This document shows, piece by piece, positions 40,060 through 47,370 of a stretch of DNA of 64,000 bases. Position 1 is the stretch's first letter, and every line of letters starts with the position of its first letter. Location: contig JANRJL010000062.1 in assembly GCA_033763995.1 (NCBI GenBank), positions 1 through 64,000 on the forward strand, read 5' to 3'. The position numbers were made by a program, and so were the translations under genes. Source of the stretch: GCA-2737725 sp033763995 (GTDB lineage Bacteria > Pseudomonadota > Alphaproteobacteria > Rhodospirillales > Rhodospirillaceae). The notes under the pieces are model-generated. The model was not told the origin of the DNA. It worked only from the letters and a program-made list of their open reading frames with translations, and searched no databases.

Positions 40060-41163
40060 ATGAATCCCAAGTCATTCTATACGCTGTGCGGTCTCGCGGC
40101 CGGAGCCGTGGCCTTGGCCGCCATCGCCGTCGGCACGCAGCCGTCCTTCGAGGCGCCCGATGCCGCTGGTGAACTGGTGTTCCCAAAGCTGGTCAGCGAC
40201 ATCAACGGCCTCAAGACCGTCACGATCCGCAGCAAGGAAGGCAGCTATAATCTCGATTGGAATGGTCAAGGTTGGACATTCCGCGAGCGGGATAACTACG
40301 CCGTCGACGAGAAGAAGGTAAACGAGCTGGTGGTGCGCATCGCGCGCATGTCAAAGCTCGAGGCCAAAACCAAGGTCGAAGCCAGCTACGAACGCCTCGA
40401 CCTCAACGCGCCCGACGCCAAGGCCCCAGATTTGAAAGATTGGCGCGCCAAGCAGGTGACGCTGATCGACAAGGACGGCAAGCCCATGGCCGATCTGATC
40501 GTGGGCAAGCGCAAGTTCACGCTGGGCAGCAAGGAAGGCGGCACCTATGTGCGCCTGCCGGGCGACCCCCAGACCTGGCTGGCGCTGGGCGAGTTGAACC
40601 CGGGCGACAAGCCGCGCGATTGGCTCAAGCGCGATGTCGCCGACATCAAGGACAAGGACATCAAGCGCGTCACTGTCGTGCACCCCGACGGGGAGAAAGT
40701 CGTTGTCGCCAAGGACAAACCCGAGGACACGACCTTCAAGATTCAAAACATCCCCAAGGGCATGGAGCCCACGAGCGACTTCGTCGCCGACGAGTTCGGC
40801 CGCGTGTTGACAATCCTGTTGCTCGACGATGTGGAGAAAGCCGGCGACGTGATCTTGCCCGCCGACAAGACCATCAAGGCCGAATTCGAGGGCTTTGAGG
40901 GCTTCAAGGTGTTTGTCGATTACGCGGAACTGGACGGCAAGAACTGGATCAAGGTGCGCGGCGAGGCGGCGGCATCCCCAGAAAAACCTGTCGAAGGTAC
41001 GCCGGCCGCGGAATCCAAGACCGATTGGGTGAAGGCCATGACCGAACTCACCCAACGCGGAGATGGCTGGGTGTTTGAGGTTCCGGCCTATGAAGTCTCG
41101 GCACTCAAAAAGCGCATGGCCGAAATCACCAAGAAGCCCGATCCACCCGAGCCCAAGTCCTAG
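40060..41163 (+). CDS. DUF4340 protein of the Gld-type ABC operon
   Basis: 367 residues: a hydrophobic N-terminus (GLAAGAVALAAIAV) and repeated beta segments of about 60-80 residues (SIVTIRSKEGSYNLDWNG-like units; KDIKRVTVVHPDGEKVVVAK) that define DUF4340. Probably periplasmic and anchored. Fourth gene of the Gld-like unit. The stop TAG is the first three bases of the second 74-bp repeat element. Confidence 0.88.
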   Translation: MNPKSFYTLCGLAAGAVALAAIAVGTQPSFEAPDAAGELVFPKLVSDINGLKTVTIRSKEGSYNLDWNGQGWTFRERDNYAVDEKKVNELVVRIARMSKLEAKTKVEASYERLDLNAPDAKAPDLKDWRAKQVTLIDKDGKPMADLIVGKRKFTLGSKEGGTYVRLPGDPQTWLALGELNPGDKPRDWLKRDVADIKDKDIKRVTVVHPDGEKVVVAKDKPEDTTFKIQNIPKGMEPTSDFVADEFGRVLTILLLDDVEKAGDVILPADKTIKAEFEGFEGFKVFVDYAELDGKNWIKVRGEAAASPEKPVEGTPAAESKTDWVKAMTELTQRGDGWVFEVPAYEVSALKKRMAEITKKPDPPEPKS

Positions 41164-41234
41164 TGGTCCGATTCTAACATTCGCTTTGCAGTCTCGTCGC
41201 AACCAGGGTAGCGAATGTCAAATCCGCTCCACTA
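41161..41234 (+). repeat. 74-bp inverted-repeat element, copy 2
   Basis: Starts TAGTGGTCCGATTCTAACAT and ends AAATCCGCTCCACTA; 74 bases like copy 1 at 30782-30855, in the opposite genomic orientation but the same orientation relative to the preceding gene. The 24-base ends differ from copy 1 at one base each; the last seven bases of the centre, CAGGGTA, are shared. Confidence 0.85.
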
Positions 41235-41311
41235 GCCCGCGCCCGTCTTTGGCTTGATTTCCGCATCATACCCGGTCCAATCTAGCGACCGCCGTCGCTA
41301 GGGGGGTCTTG

Positions 41312-41524
41312 ATGGGCAAGTTCTTTTGGATTCAAGCCTTTTACTGCATGTGCGGGATCGGCTTTTTCGTGAAGGACTTGTTCAACAAGGTGCCCATGGG
41401 GCAGGGCATGCTACGTGCTTTCATCTGGCCCTATGCGCAATGGCCCTACATCAAGGCCACCGCCCTGCAAGGCCTGCAACCGGCGCTCGATCTGCTCAAG
41501 CCGGTGATCGCGTTCTTCAATTAG
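41312..41524 (+). CDS. Small membrane-associated protein
   Basis: 70 residues from ATG 41312 with GGGGGG upstream. Aromatic, Gly-containing amphipathic helices (FFWIQAFYCMCGIGFFVKDLF, FIWPYAQWPYIKA), few charges and no signal peptide. No family recognised. Lies just after the repeat element, so transcription may be independent of the Gld operon. Confidence 0.5.
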   Translation: MGKFFWIQAFYCMCGIGFFVKDLFNKVPMGQGMLRAFIWPYAQWPYIKATALQGLQPALDLLKPVIAFFN

Positions 41525-41527
41525 ATC

Positions 41528-41680
41528 TCAGTTCCGCCGGTCGGAATTTTGCGCCTGCCATGCTTGATAGGCGCGGCGCATGCGCTCGCGCCGCTGCCGG
41601 CAAGCTTCGCAGGGCAAGGCCAAGGCCAAGATGACGATGAGGCCGACGAGGACGACCACCGAGATCAGCAGGACCATCAT
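41528..41680 (-). CDS. Short single-span membrane protein
   Basis: 50 residues: MMVLLISVVVLVGLIVILALALP forms one membrane helix, then CEACRQRRERMRRAYQAWQ, a basic cytoplasmic end with a Cys-x-x-Cys pair. Its ATG overlaps the stop codon of the ferredoxin-like gene (ACATGATG), so it is translated by coupling. The Cys pair next to a ferredoxin-type protein hints at metal or redox cooperation, but nothing shows this directly. Confidence 0.5.
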   Translation of the reverse strand: MMVLLISVVVLVGLIVILALALPCEACRQRRERMRRAYQAWQAQNSDRRN

Positions 41681-42054
41681 GTTGGATTGGGAGGAGTGTC
41701 CGATGGCCGTGGGGCCGCCAGACGTTTCGCGACTTCCGCGCGGATCGCGGCCATGACCTGATTGAAACGCGCGTCGCTGACGTCGCAATTCAAGTTGAAC
41801 AACTCGCCGGCTTGAATCTTGATGTTCGGCCCGATCTGGCAGTTGTTCATGCACGGCCCGCGCAACAGCTTGGCGGGCAAGCCTTCGGCGGCAATCTGTT
41901 GTTCGAGGCGGTCGGCCAACTCGCGCGAACCGCGCCCGGCGCAATTGGGCAAGTTGTCGGTGTTGAGCCGCCGGTTGATGCAGACGCGCACGTTGAACAA
42001 CGGCGCCACGGCGGGTTTGTAATCGACTTCAAACATCGAGCGCGGAACCTTCAA
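41677..42054 (-). CDS. Thioredoxin-like [2Fe-2S] ferredoxin
   Basis: 125 residues. Four cysteines C25, C38, C68 and C72 in the order C-x12-C and C-x3-C, within CINRRLNTDNLPNCAGRGSREL and LLRGPCMNNCQIGPNIKI, match the thioredoxin-like 2Fe-2S domain of NuoE and clostridial-type ferredoxins. It carries electrons in the cytoplasm; partner unknown. Confidence 0.88.
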   Translation of the reverse strand: MKVPRSMFEVDYKPAVAPLFNVRVCINRRLNTDNLPNCAGRGSRELADRLEQQIAAEGLPAKLLRGPCMNNCQIGPNIKIQAGELFNLNCDVSDARFNQVMAAIRAEVAKRLAAPRPSDTPPNPT

Positions 42055-42099
42055 TCCCCAACGACTATCTAGGGCGATCGCCCAGTGTTCACAAGCGGC

Positions 42100-42528
42100 T
42101 CAGGTCAGCGCTGCGCCAGCCTTGATGATGCGCACCGTTTCCGACCAAAGGCCATAGGACTCGATCTCGGACAGGGCGACCCAGCGGGCCTCGGCGGCGT
42201 CGCCCCCGGCGCGCGGCTCGCCCGAAATCCAGTCGGCGCGAAAATCCACCAGAGTCCATTGCGTTCTCAAACTGCCGTCGGGGCGCTTGCCGAAGGCGTC
42301 GACCACATCGATCAATTTGAGATCGCCGATGCCGAGTCCGGTTTCCTCCATGATTTCGCGCACCGCCGTTTCACGCACCGTCTCTCCCAATTCCTGGGTG
42401 CCGCCGGGGATGCTCCATTCGCCCTGGCGGGGCGGTTGCCCCCTGCGAATCAGCAGCACGTCGTTGCCTTTCAGGACGACGACGCCGACCCCCACCGTGG
42501 GGCGCTGTTCTGGATTGGGACTGGACAT
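42100..42528 (-). CDS. Nudix hydrolase
   Basis: 142 residues from ATG 42528; a TTG five codons upstream is possible. The Nudix box GGTQELGETVRETAVREIMEETGL fits G-x5-E-x7-REuxEExGu exactly, so the Mg-binding glutamates are present. The preceding VGVGVVVLKGNDVLLIRRGQPPRQGEW is the usual strand pair. Hydrolyses an unidentified nucleoside-diphosphate-linked compound. Divergent from the SOS-controlled polymerase gene. Confidence 0.92.
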   Translation of the reverse strand: MSSPNPEQRPTVGVGVVVLKGNDVLLIRRGQPPRQGEWSIPGGTQELGETVRETAVREIMEETGLGIGDLKLIDVVDAFGKRPDGSLRTQWTLVDFRADWISGEPRAGGDAAEARWVALSEIESYGLWSETVRIIKAGAALT

Positions 42529-42594
42529 GGGCGTCAGATCCAACTCTCTGATTTATAAAGCTCATTGGCTTTATTTTAGCGCTATAGACTTAAT

Positions 42595-42609
42595 GTTCTA
42601 TTTTTGTTC
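42595..42609 (+). promoter_or_regulatory. LexA (SOS) box before the Y-family polymerase
   Basis: GTTC-TATTTTT-GTTC is an exact alphaproteobacterial SOS operator, 41 bases before the chosen start ATG 42651. Confidence 0.85.
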
Positions 42610-42650
42610 TTATGGGTCGAGACCGCCGTCTTGACCCCCGTCATATTGCC

Positions 42651-43988
42651 ATGTCGTTCGAACCCTTTTCCAGTCGCGCCTATCTCGACACCTTGCCGCT
42701 GCGTTGGCTGTTCCTCGACCTTAACAGCTACTTCGCCAGCGTCGAGCAGCAGTTGAACCCAAGCCTGCGCGGCAAGCCCGTCATCGTGGCGCCGGCGGAG
42801 TCCGAATACACCTGCGCCATCGCCGCCAGCGCCGAAGCCAAGAAACTCGGCATCAAGACCGGCACCATCATCGCCGACGCGCGCAGCCTCTGCCCGGGTT
42901 TGCACGTGGTGCTGGCCCATCATGACCAATACGTCCGCTTTCATCATCGGATCGTCGCCGAGGTGTGGAATCACATTCCGGTCTCGACGGTGTGCTCCAT
43001 CGACGAAGTCGCGTGTGAGCTCATGGGGCGTGAACGTGCGCCCGCCGCCGCCATGGACATCGCGCGGCGCATCAAGCGGGGCATTCGCGACAATGTCGGC
43101 GAGTGCCTGACATCGTCCATCGGTCTCGCGCCGACGCGCCTGTTGGCCAAGATCGCCAGCGACATGCAAAAACCCGACGGCCTCACGGTAATTGAGGGCA
43201 GGCACCTGCCCGGCAAGCTGCTGAACCTCGAGTTGACGGACTTGCCCGGCGTGGGCCGCAACATGGAACGCCGTCTGCTGGCCGCCGGCATCGGCGACAT
43301 CGCAGCCCTGTGGCGGCTGCAGCCGAGGCAAGCGCGCCAGGTGTGGGGCAGCGTGGAGGGTGAGCGGTTCTGGTATGCCCTGCATGGCCTGGATCTGCCC
43401 GAGCGCGAAACCCAGCGCCACAGCATCGGCCACAGTCATGTCATGGCCAAAACCATGCGCGCCATGCCTGCGGCGCGGTTGGTGGCGCGGCGGCTGTTGC
43501 TCAAGGCGGCGAGCCGCTTGCGCCGCTTCGAGATGGCGGCGGCGGGCCTCGTGCTGCACCTGCGCTTCGAAGGCGAGAAGGGCGCCGGCGGTCCGTGGGA
43601 AAAGCGCAAGCCCTGGGAGGACGGCGGCGGTTGGGCGGCCGACGCGCGTTTCGCGCCGACCCAAGACAGTTTTGCGTTGCTGGGCGAACTGGAAACCATG
43701 TGGAGCAATCTGCGCCGCGATCATGACGGCCGCCGCTTGAAGGCCGTGGGCGTGGTGCTCCATAGCCTGCATCATGCGAGCCACGTGACACGGGACCTTT
43801 TTGCCGCGCCGCAGTCCGAGGCCGAGACCCAGCGCGGGATCAAACTGTTCAACGCTGTGGACCGCATCAACAAGCGCTACGGCCATGACACCGTGGCCTT
43901 GGGCGTGCTGCCGGGCGAAATCGCGAAGTATGTCGGGGCCAAGATCGCCTTCACGCGCATTCCCGAAATGGCCGAGTTCGACGAGTAG
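42651..43988 (+). CDS. Y-family translesion DNA polymerase
   Basis: 445 residues from ATG 42651; ATG 42612 is an alternative, but it lies only two bases past the LexA box. Catalytic motifs: LDLNSYFASVEQQL (metal-binding Asp, steric-gate Tyr/Phe region) and SIDEVACEL (catalytic Asp-Glu). Helix-hairpin-helix near LTDLPGVGRNMERRLLAAG and a C-terminal little-finger-like domain. This is of the ImpB/DinB/UmuC fold, in a branch I cannot assign to Pol IV or Pol V. It copies past lesions when induced; the upstream box shows SOS control. Confidence 0.88.
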   Translation: MSFEPFSSRAYLDTLPLRWLFLDLNSYFASVEQQLNPSLRGKPVIVAPAESEYTCAIAASAEAKKLGIKTGTIIADARSLCPGLHVVLAHHDQYVRFHHRIVAEVWNHIPVSTVCSIDEVACELMGRERAPAAAMDIARRIKRGIRDNVGECLTSSIGLAPTRLLAKIASDMQKPDGLTVIEGRHLPGKLLNLELTDLPGVGRNMERRLLAAGIGDIAALWRLQPRQARQVWGSVEGERFWYALHGLDLPERETQRHSIGHSHVMAKTMRAMPAARLVARRLLLKAASRLRRFEMAAAGLVLHLRFEGEKGAGGPWEKRKPWEDGGGWAADARFAPTQDSFALLGELETMWSNLRRDHDGRRLKAVGVVLHSLHHASHVTRDLFAAPQSEAETQRGIKLFNAVDRINKRYGHDTVALGVLPGEIAKYVGAKIAFTRIPEMAEFDE

Positions 43989-43993
43989 GTCAC

Positions 43994-44743
43994 ATGGCGC
44001 TTGGCTTGGGACGCGGCATCGACCATATAGGCGTCATGACAGTTCCACCTCTGCCGGGCACAGCCAAGGCCGCGATGCCGTTCCAGCGATCGCTGGGCGT
44101 TCGGCTGCGCAATTACTTCTTTGCCGGCGTCCTGGTCACAGCACCCATCAGCATCACGGTCTATTTTGCCTGGGCGGTGATCACCTGGATCGACGAGAAG
44201 GTCGAGGGGCTGCTGCCCGCGGCTTACAATCCCAACACCTATCTGCCCGTCGATGTGCCGGGCGTGGGCCTGATCATGCTGGCCGTCGGACTGACGCTCA
44301 TCGGCTTTCTCACCGCGAACTTCTTGGGCCGCGTTGTCGTGCGGACGGGCGAGCGTATCGTCGCGCGCATGCCCGTGGTGCGCAGCGTCTATGCCGCCAT
44401 CAAGCAAATCTTCGAGAGCGTGCTGAGCAGTACGTCGTCCTCGTTCAGCGAGGTGGTGCTGGTGGAGTTCCCGCGCCGGCAAATGTGGACCCTGGGCCTG
44501 GTCATCGGCGAGACCCACGGCGAGATCCAGGACAAGACGGCGGAGAAGATGTTCAACGTCTATCTGCCCACGACGCCCAACCCGACCTCGGGATATCTGG
44601 TGTTCCTGCCGCGCAGCGAGATGATTCATCTCGACATGTCGGTGGAAGACTGCCTGAAGATGATCGTCTCCGGCGGTATCGTCACGCCGCCAAATCCCAA
44701 GTCGCGACCCGAAAAGGCGCCCGAGGAAGAGGGGCCGCCGTAG
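43994..44743 (+). CDS. DUF502 membrane protein
   Basis: 249 residues (or from ATG 44036). Two N-terminal membrane segments (NYFFAGVLVTAPISITVYFAW and GLIMLAVGLTLIGFLTANFL), then the DUF502 block (RMPVVRSVYAAIKQIFESV, VLVEFPRRQMWTLGLVIG, TTPNPTSGYLVFLPRS). Family role unknown; membrane-bound. The stop TAG overlaps the second GAGCATTTTCC repeat. Confidence 0.9.
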   Translation: MALGLGRGIDHIGVMTVPPLPGTAKAAMPFQRSLGVRLRNYFFAGVLVTAPISITVYFAWAVITWIDEKVEGLLPAAYNPNTYLPVDVPGVGLIMLAVGLTLIGFLTANFLGRVVVRTGERIVARMPVVRSVYAAIKQIFESVLSSTSSSFSEVVLVEFPRRQMWTLGLVIGETHGEIQDKTAEKMFNVYLPTTPNPTSGYLVFLPRSEMIHLDMSVEDCLKMIVSGGIVTPPNPKSRPEKAPEEEGPP

Positions 44744-44792
44744 AGCATTTTCCCGACAAGCGGGAACCGGTTGGCGTGGAAAATGCGACCAA
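44743..44792. repeat. Palindromic dispersed repeat, GAGCATTTTCC family, copy 2
   Basis: Outer arms GCATTTTCC (44745-44753) and GGAAAATGC (44777-44785); inner stem AAGCGG / CCGGTT with one mismatch around GAA; the GGCGT and GACCAA flanks are as in copy 1 at 1755-1805. It begins with the last base of the DUF502 stop codon. Confidence 0.8.
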
Positions 44793-44845
44793 CAAGAACG
44801 AGTAACTGAAACTGTTTGACTCGGTTCGATCGGATTTGACTCTCG

Positions 44846-46975
44846 TCACCCCGACCGGAGCGTCCGGATCGCGTCGTCCTGTTCGAACAGATACAGCAAC
44901 GTGCGCAGGGCTTGGCCGCGCGGGGTCTTGAGGTCGGGGTCCGTGCCGATGATCAGCTTGGCGTCGTCGCTGGCGACCGTCAGCAATTCGGCATGGGCCA
45001 CGGGGTCGGCCATCTTGAACGCCGGCGCGCCGCTTTGGCGCGTGCCCAGCACTTCGCCGCCGCCTCTGAGGCGCAAATCCTCCTCGGCGATGGCAAAGCC
45101 GTCTTCCGTCGCGCGCAACATCGACAGGCGTGCTTTGGCCGTTTCGCCGAGAGGTGCCGCATAAAGCAATAGGCAGGTGCCGTCCTTGCCGCCGCGACCG
45201 ACGCGGCCCCGCAGTTGATGAAGCTGCGCCAAGCCAAAGCGTTCGGCATGCTCGACCACCATGATGGTCGCGTCGGGCACGTCCACGCCCACTTCGATGA
45301 CGGTCGTCGCCACCAAGATTTTCGGCGCGTTTGGATCTTGCGCGGCGAAGGATTCCATGACCGCGTCGCGTTCAGTAGGTTTCATGCGGCCGTGCACCAG
45401 CGCCACGGCATTGCCGAAGCGCGCTTTCATCTCGGCATGGCGATCCTCGGCGGCGGCCAAATCCGTGACCTCGGATTCTTCCACTAGCGGGCAGACCCAA
45501 TAGACCTTGGCGCCCTTGCCGACGGCGCGGCCCACGGCGGCGATGGTTTCCTCTAGGCGCTCGAGGCTGATGGTGCGGGTGTCCACCGGCTTGCGACGCG
45601 GCGGTTTCTCGTCGAGCTTGGAAATGTCCATGTCGCCGAAGGCCGTCAGCGCCAGGGTTCGCGGAATGGGTGTCGCGGTCATGACCAAAATGTCGGTGCC
45701 GCGACCTTTCTCGGACAGTTCCAGGCGCTGATTGACGCCGAAACGGTGTTGCTCGTCGATGACGGCGAAGGCGAGGTCCTTGAACTCCACGTCTTTTTGC
45801 ACCAGGGCATGGGTACCCACGACAATGGAGATTTCACCCGAGGCGAGACCCGCCAGGATCGCCTCGCGCGCGGCCCCCTTGGTTCGCCCACTCAACATTT
45901 CAATGTGCACGTCCGCGGCTGCGGCCATGGGCCTGATGTTCTCGAAGTGTTGTTGGGCCAGCAACTCGGTGGGGGCCATCAAAGCGGCCTGGCACCCGGC
46001 CTCGACGGCGATCAGCATGGCCAGCAGCGCCACCACGGTCTTACCGCTGCCCACATCGCCCTGCAGCAGGCGCAACATACGATCCCCGCCGGCCAGATCG
46101 GCGGCGATCTCGCTCAGCACGCGGTTTTGCGCGCCGGTCAGTTTGTAGGGCAGGGCGGCTTCGACCTTTTTTCTCAGCGCGCCGTGGGCCTTCAGGACAC
46201 GGCCCTTGCGTTTGCGCATTTTCAACCGCACCAGGGCAAGGGCGAGTTGGTTCGACAGAAGCTCATCGTAGGCCAGCCGCGATCGCGCCGGCGTTTGCGG
46301 CGCCAGATCCTTTTCATCGGCCGGCGCGTGGGCAGCCAGCAAGGCAGCGCGCCACGCGGGCCATCGGCGCTGCTTCTGAAAGGCGGCGTTCAGCCATTCG
46401 GGCACCTCGGGCGCACGCAAAAGCGCGCCATGAATCGCTTTATCCAGCACCTTGGCCGACAGCCCGGCGGTGAGAGGATAGACCGGTTCCACCCGCTGCA
46501 CGCTCGCGATCTCGGCGAGAGGGACAATGTGATCGGGATGCGTCATTTGACGGCGGCCGTCGAACACCTCGACCTTGCCCGAGATCACCCGCGTCTCGCC
46601 GATGGGCAGGGCGTTTTCCAGGTAGTCGCCCTTGGCGTGGAAAAACACCAGCGTGATGCGCCCAGTATCGTCGCCGCAGGTGATTTTGTAGGGCACGCGG
46701 CGATTGTGAGGCGGCGGCGGACTGTGGGCGAGCACCTCCACCTTCAGCGTCGCGATCTCGCCGGCGGGAGCGTCCCCCACCTTGGGCGAGAATCGCCGAT
46801 CAATCAGGCCCGAAGGCAGGTGCCACAACAGATCGACGATTTTCGTTCCATCCGGCTTTTCGAACAATTTGTCGATCAGCTTCCCCAGGCGCGGGCCAAT
46901 GCCCTTCAGCGCCGTCGCCTTCGCGAACAACGGGTTCAAAACCTCGGGCCGAAGTGAGCCGGACGGCGACGCCAT
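44846..46975 (-). CDS. recG: ATP-dependent DNA helicase RecG
   Basis: 709 residues. Wedge domain with OB fold at the N-terminus (about 60-150), Walker A GDVGSGKTVVAL, Walker B and DEQH box VIDEQHRFGVNQRL intact, TATPIPRTLALT, and the VIEVGVDVPDATIM / LHQLRGRVGRGG motifs. The RecG-specific end (GEVLGTRQSGAPAFKMAD) is complete. Remodels stalled forks and Holliday junctions. Divergent from sdhE-mfd, the usual order in alphaproteobacteria. Confidence 0.96.
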   Translation of the reverse strand: MASPSGSLRPEVLNPLFAKATALKGIGPRLGKLIDKLFEKPDGTKIVDLLWHLPSGLIDRRFSPKVGDAPAGEIATLKVEVLAHSPPPPHNRRVPYKITCGDDTGRITLVFFHAKGDYLENALPIGETRVISGKVEVFDGRRQMTHPDHIVPLAEIASVQRVEPVYPLTAGLSAKVLDKAIHGALLRAPEVPEWLNAAFQKQRRWPAWRAALLAAHAPADEKDLAPQTPARSRLAYDELLSNQLALALVRLKMRKRKGRVLKAHGALRKKVEAALPYKLTGAQNRVLSEIAADLAGGDRMLRLLQGDVGSGKTVVALLAMLIAVEAGCQAALMAPTELLAQQHFENIRPMAAAADVHIEMLSGRTKGAAREAILAGLASGEISIVVGTHALVQKDVEFKDLAFAVIDEQHRFGVNQRLELSEKGRGTDILVMTATPIPRTLALTAFGDMDISKLDEKPPRRKPVDTRTISLERLEETIAAVGRAVGKGAKVYWVCPLVEESEVTDLAAAEDRHAEMKARFGNAVALVHGRMKPTERDAVMESFAAQDPNAPKILVATTVIEVGVDVPDATIMVVEHAERFGLAQLHQLRGRVGRGGKDGTCLLLYAAPLGETAKARLSMLRATEDGFAIAEEDLRLRGGGEVLGTRQSGAPAFKMADPVAHAELLTVASDDAKLIIGTDPDLKTPRGQALRTLLYLFEQDDAIRTLRSG

Positions 46976-47106
46976 GCTGAACTCTAAAACCGCTTCAAAA
47001 CTGCTGACAGCACGATAGACGACCTATATACCCTACCGCCTCCCTGGCGGCCATGTGGGGCCGATCCAGGGCGGAGTCTGTTCGCAATTCGGGATTGTCG
47101 CCGCGC

Positions 47107-47367
47107 ATGGATATCGAGATCCGCAAGAAACGCATTGCCTACCGGGCCACGCACCGCGGCACCAAGGAATCCGACGTCATTGTCGGCGGGTTTTTCCTGG
47201 CGCGCCTGCCGACCCTGGCGGACGATGAACTGGACGATGCCGACCGCGTGCTCGACCTGCTCGACGCCGATCTGATGGATTGGATCATCAAACGCCAGCC
47301 GGTTCCCGATGACCTGCGTTCCAAGTTGTTGGACGAACTGGTCGCCTTTGGGCGCGCGCGGGGCTAG
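47107..47367 (+). CDS. sdhE: Succinate dehydrogenase assembly factor SdhE
   Basis: 86 residues from ATG 47107. The flavinylation-factor motif RGTKESD (RGxxExD) and FFLARLPTLADDELDD plus a conserved C-terminal DLMDWIIKRQPVPDDL. It inserts FAD into SdhA. Three bases separate its stop from the mfd ATG; this sdhE-mfd pairing is common in alphaproteobacteria. Confidence 0.92.
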   Translation: MDIEIRKKRIAYRATHRGTKESDVIVGGFFLARLPTLADDELDDADRVLDLLDADLMDWIIKRQPVPDDLRSKLLDELVAFGRARG

Positions 47368-47370
47368 GCG

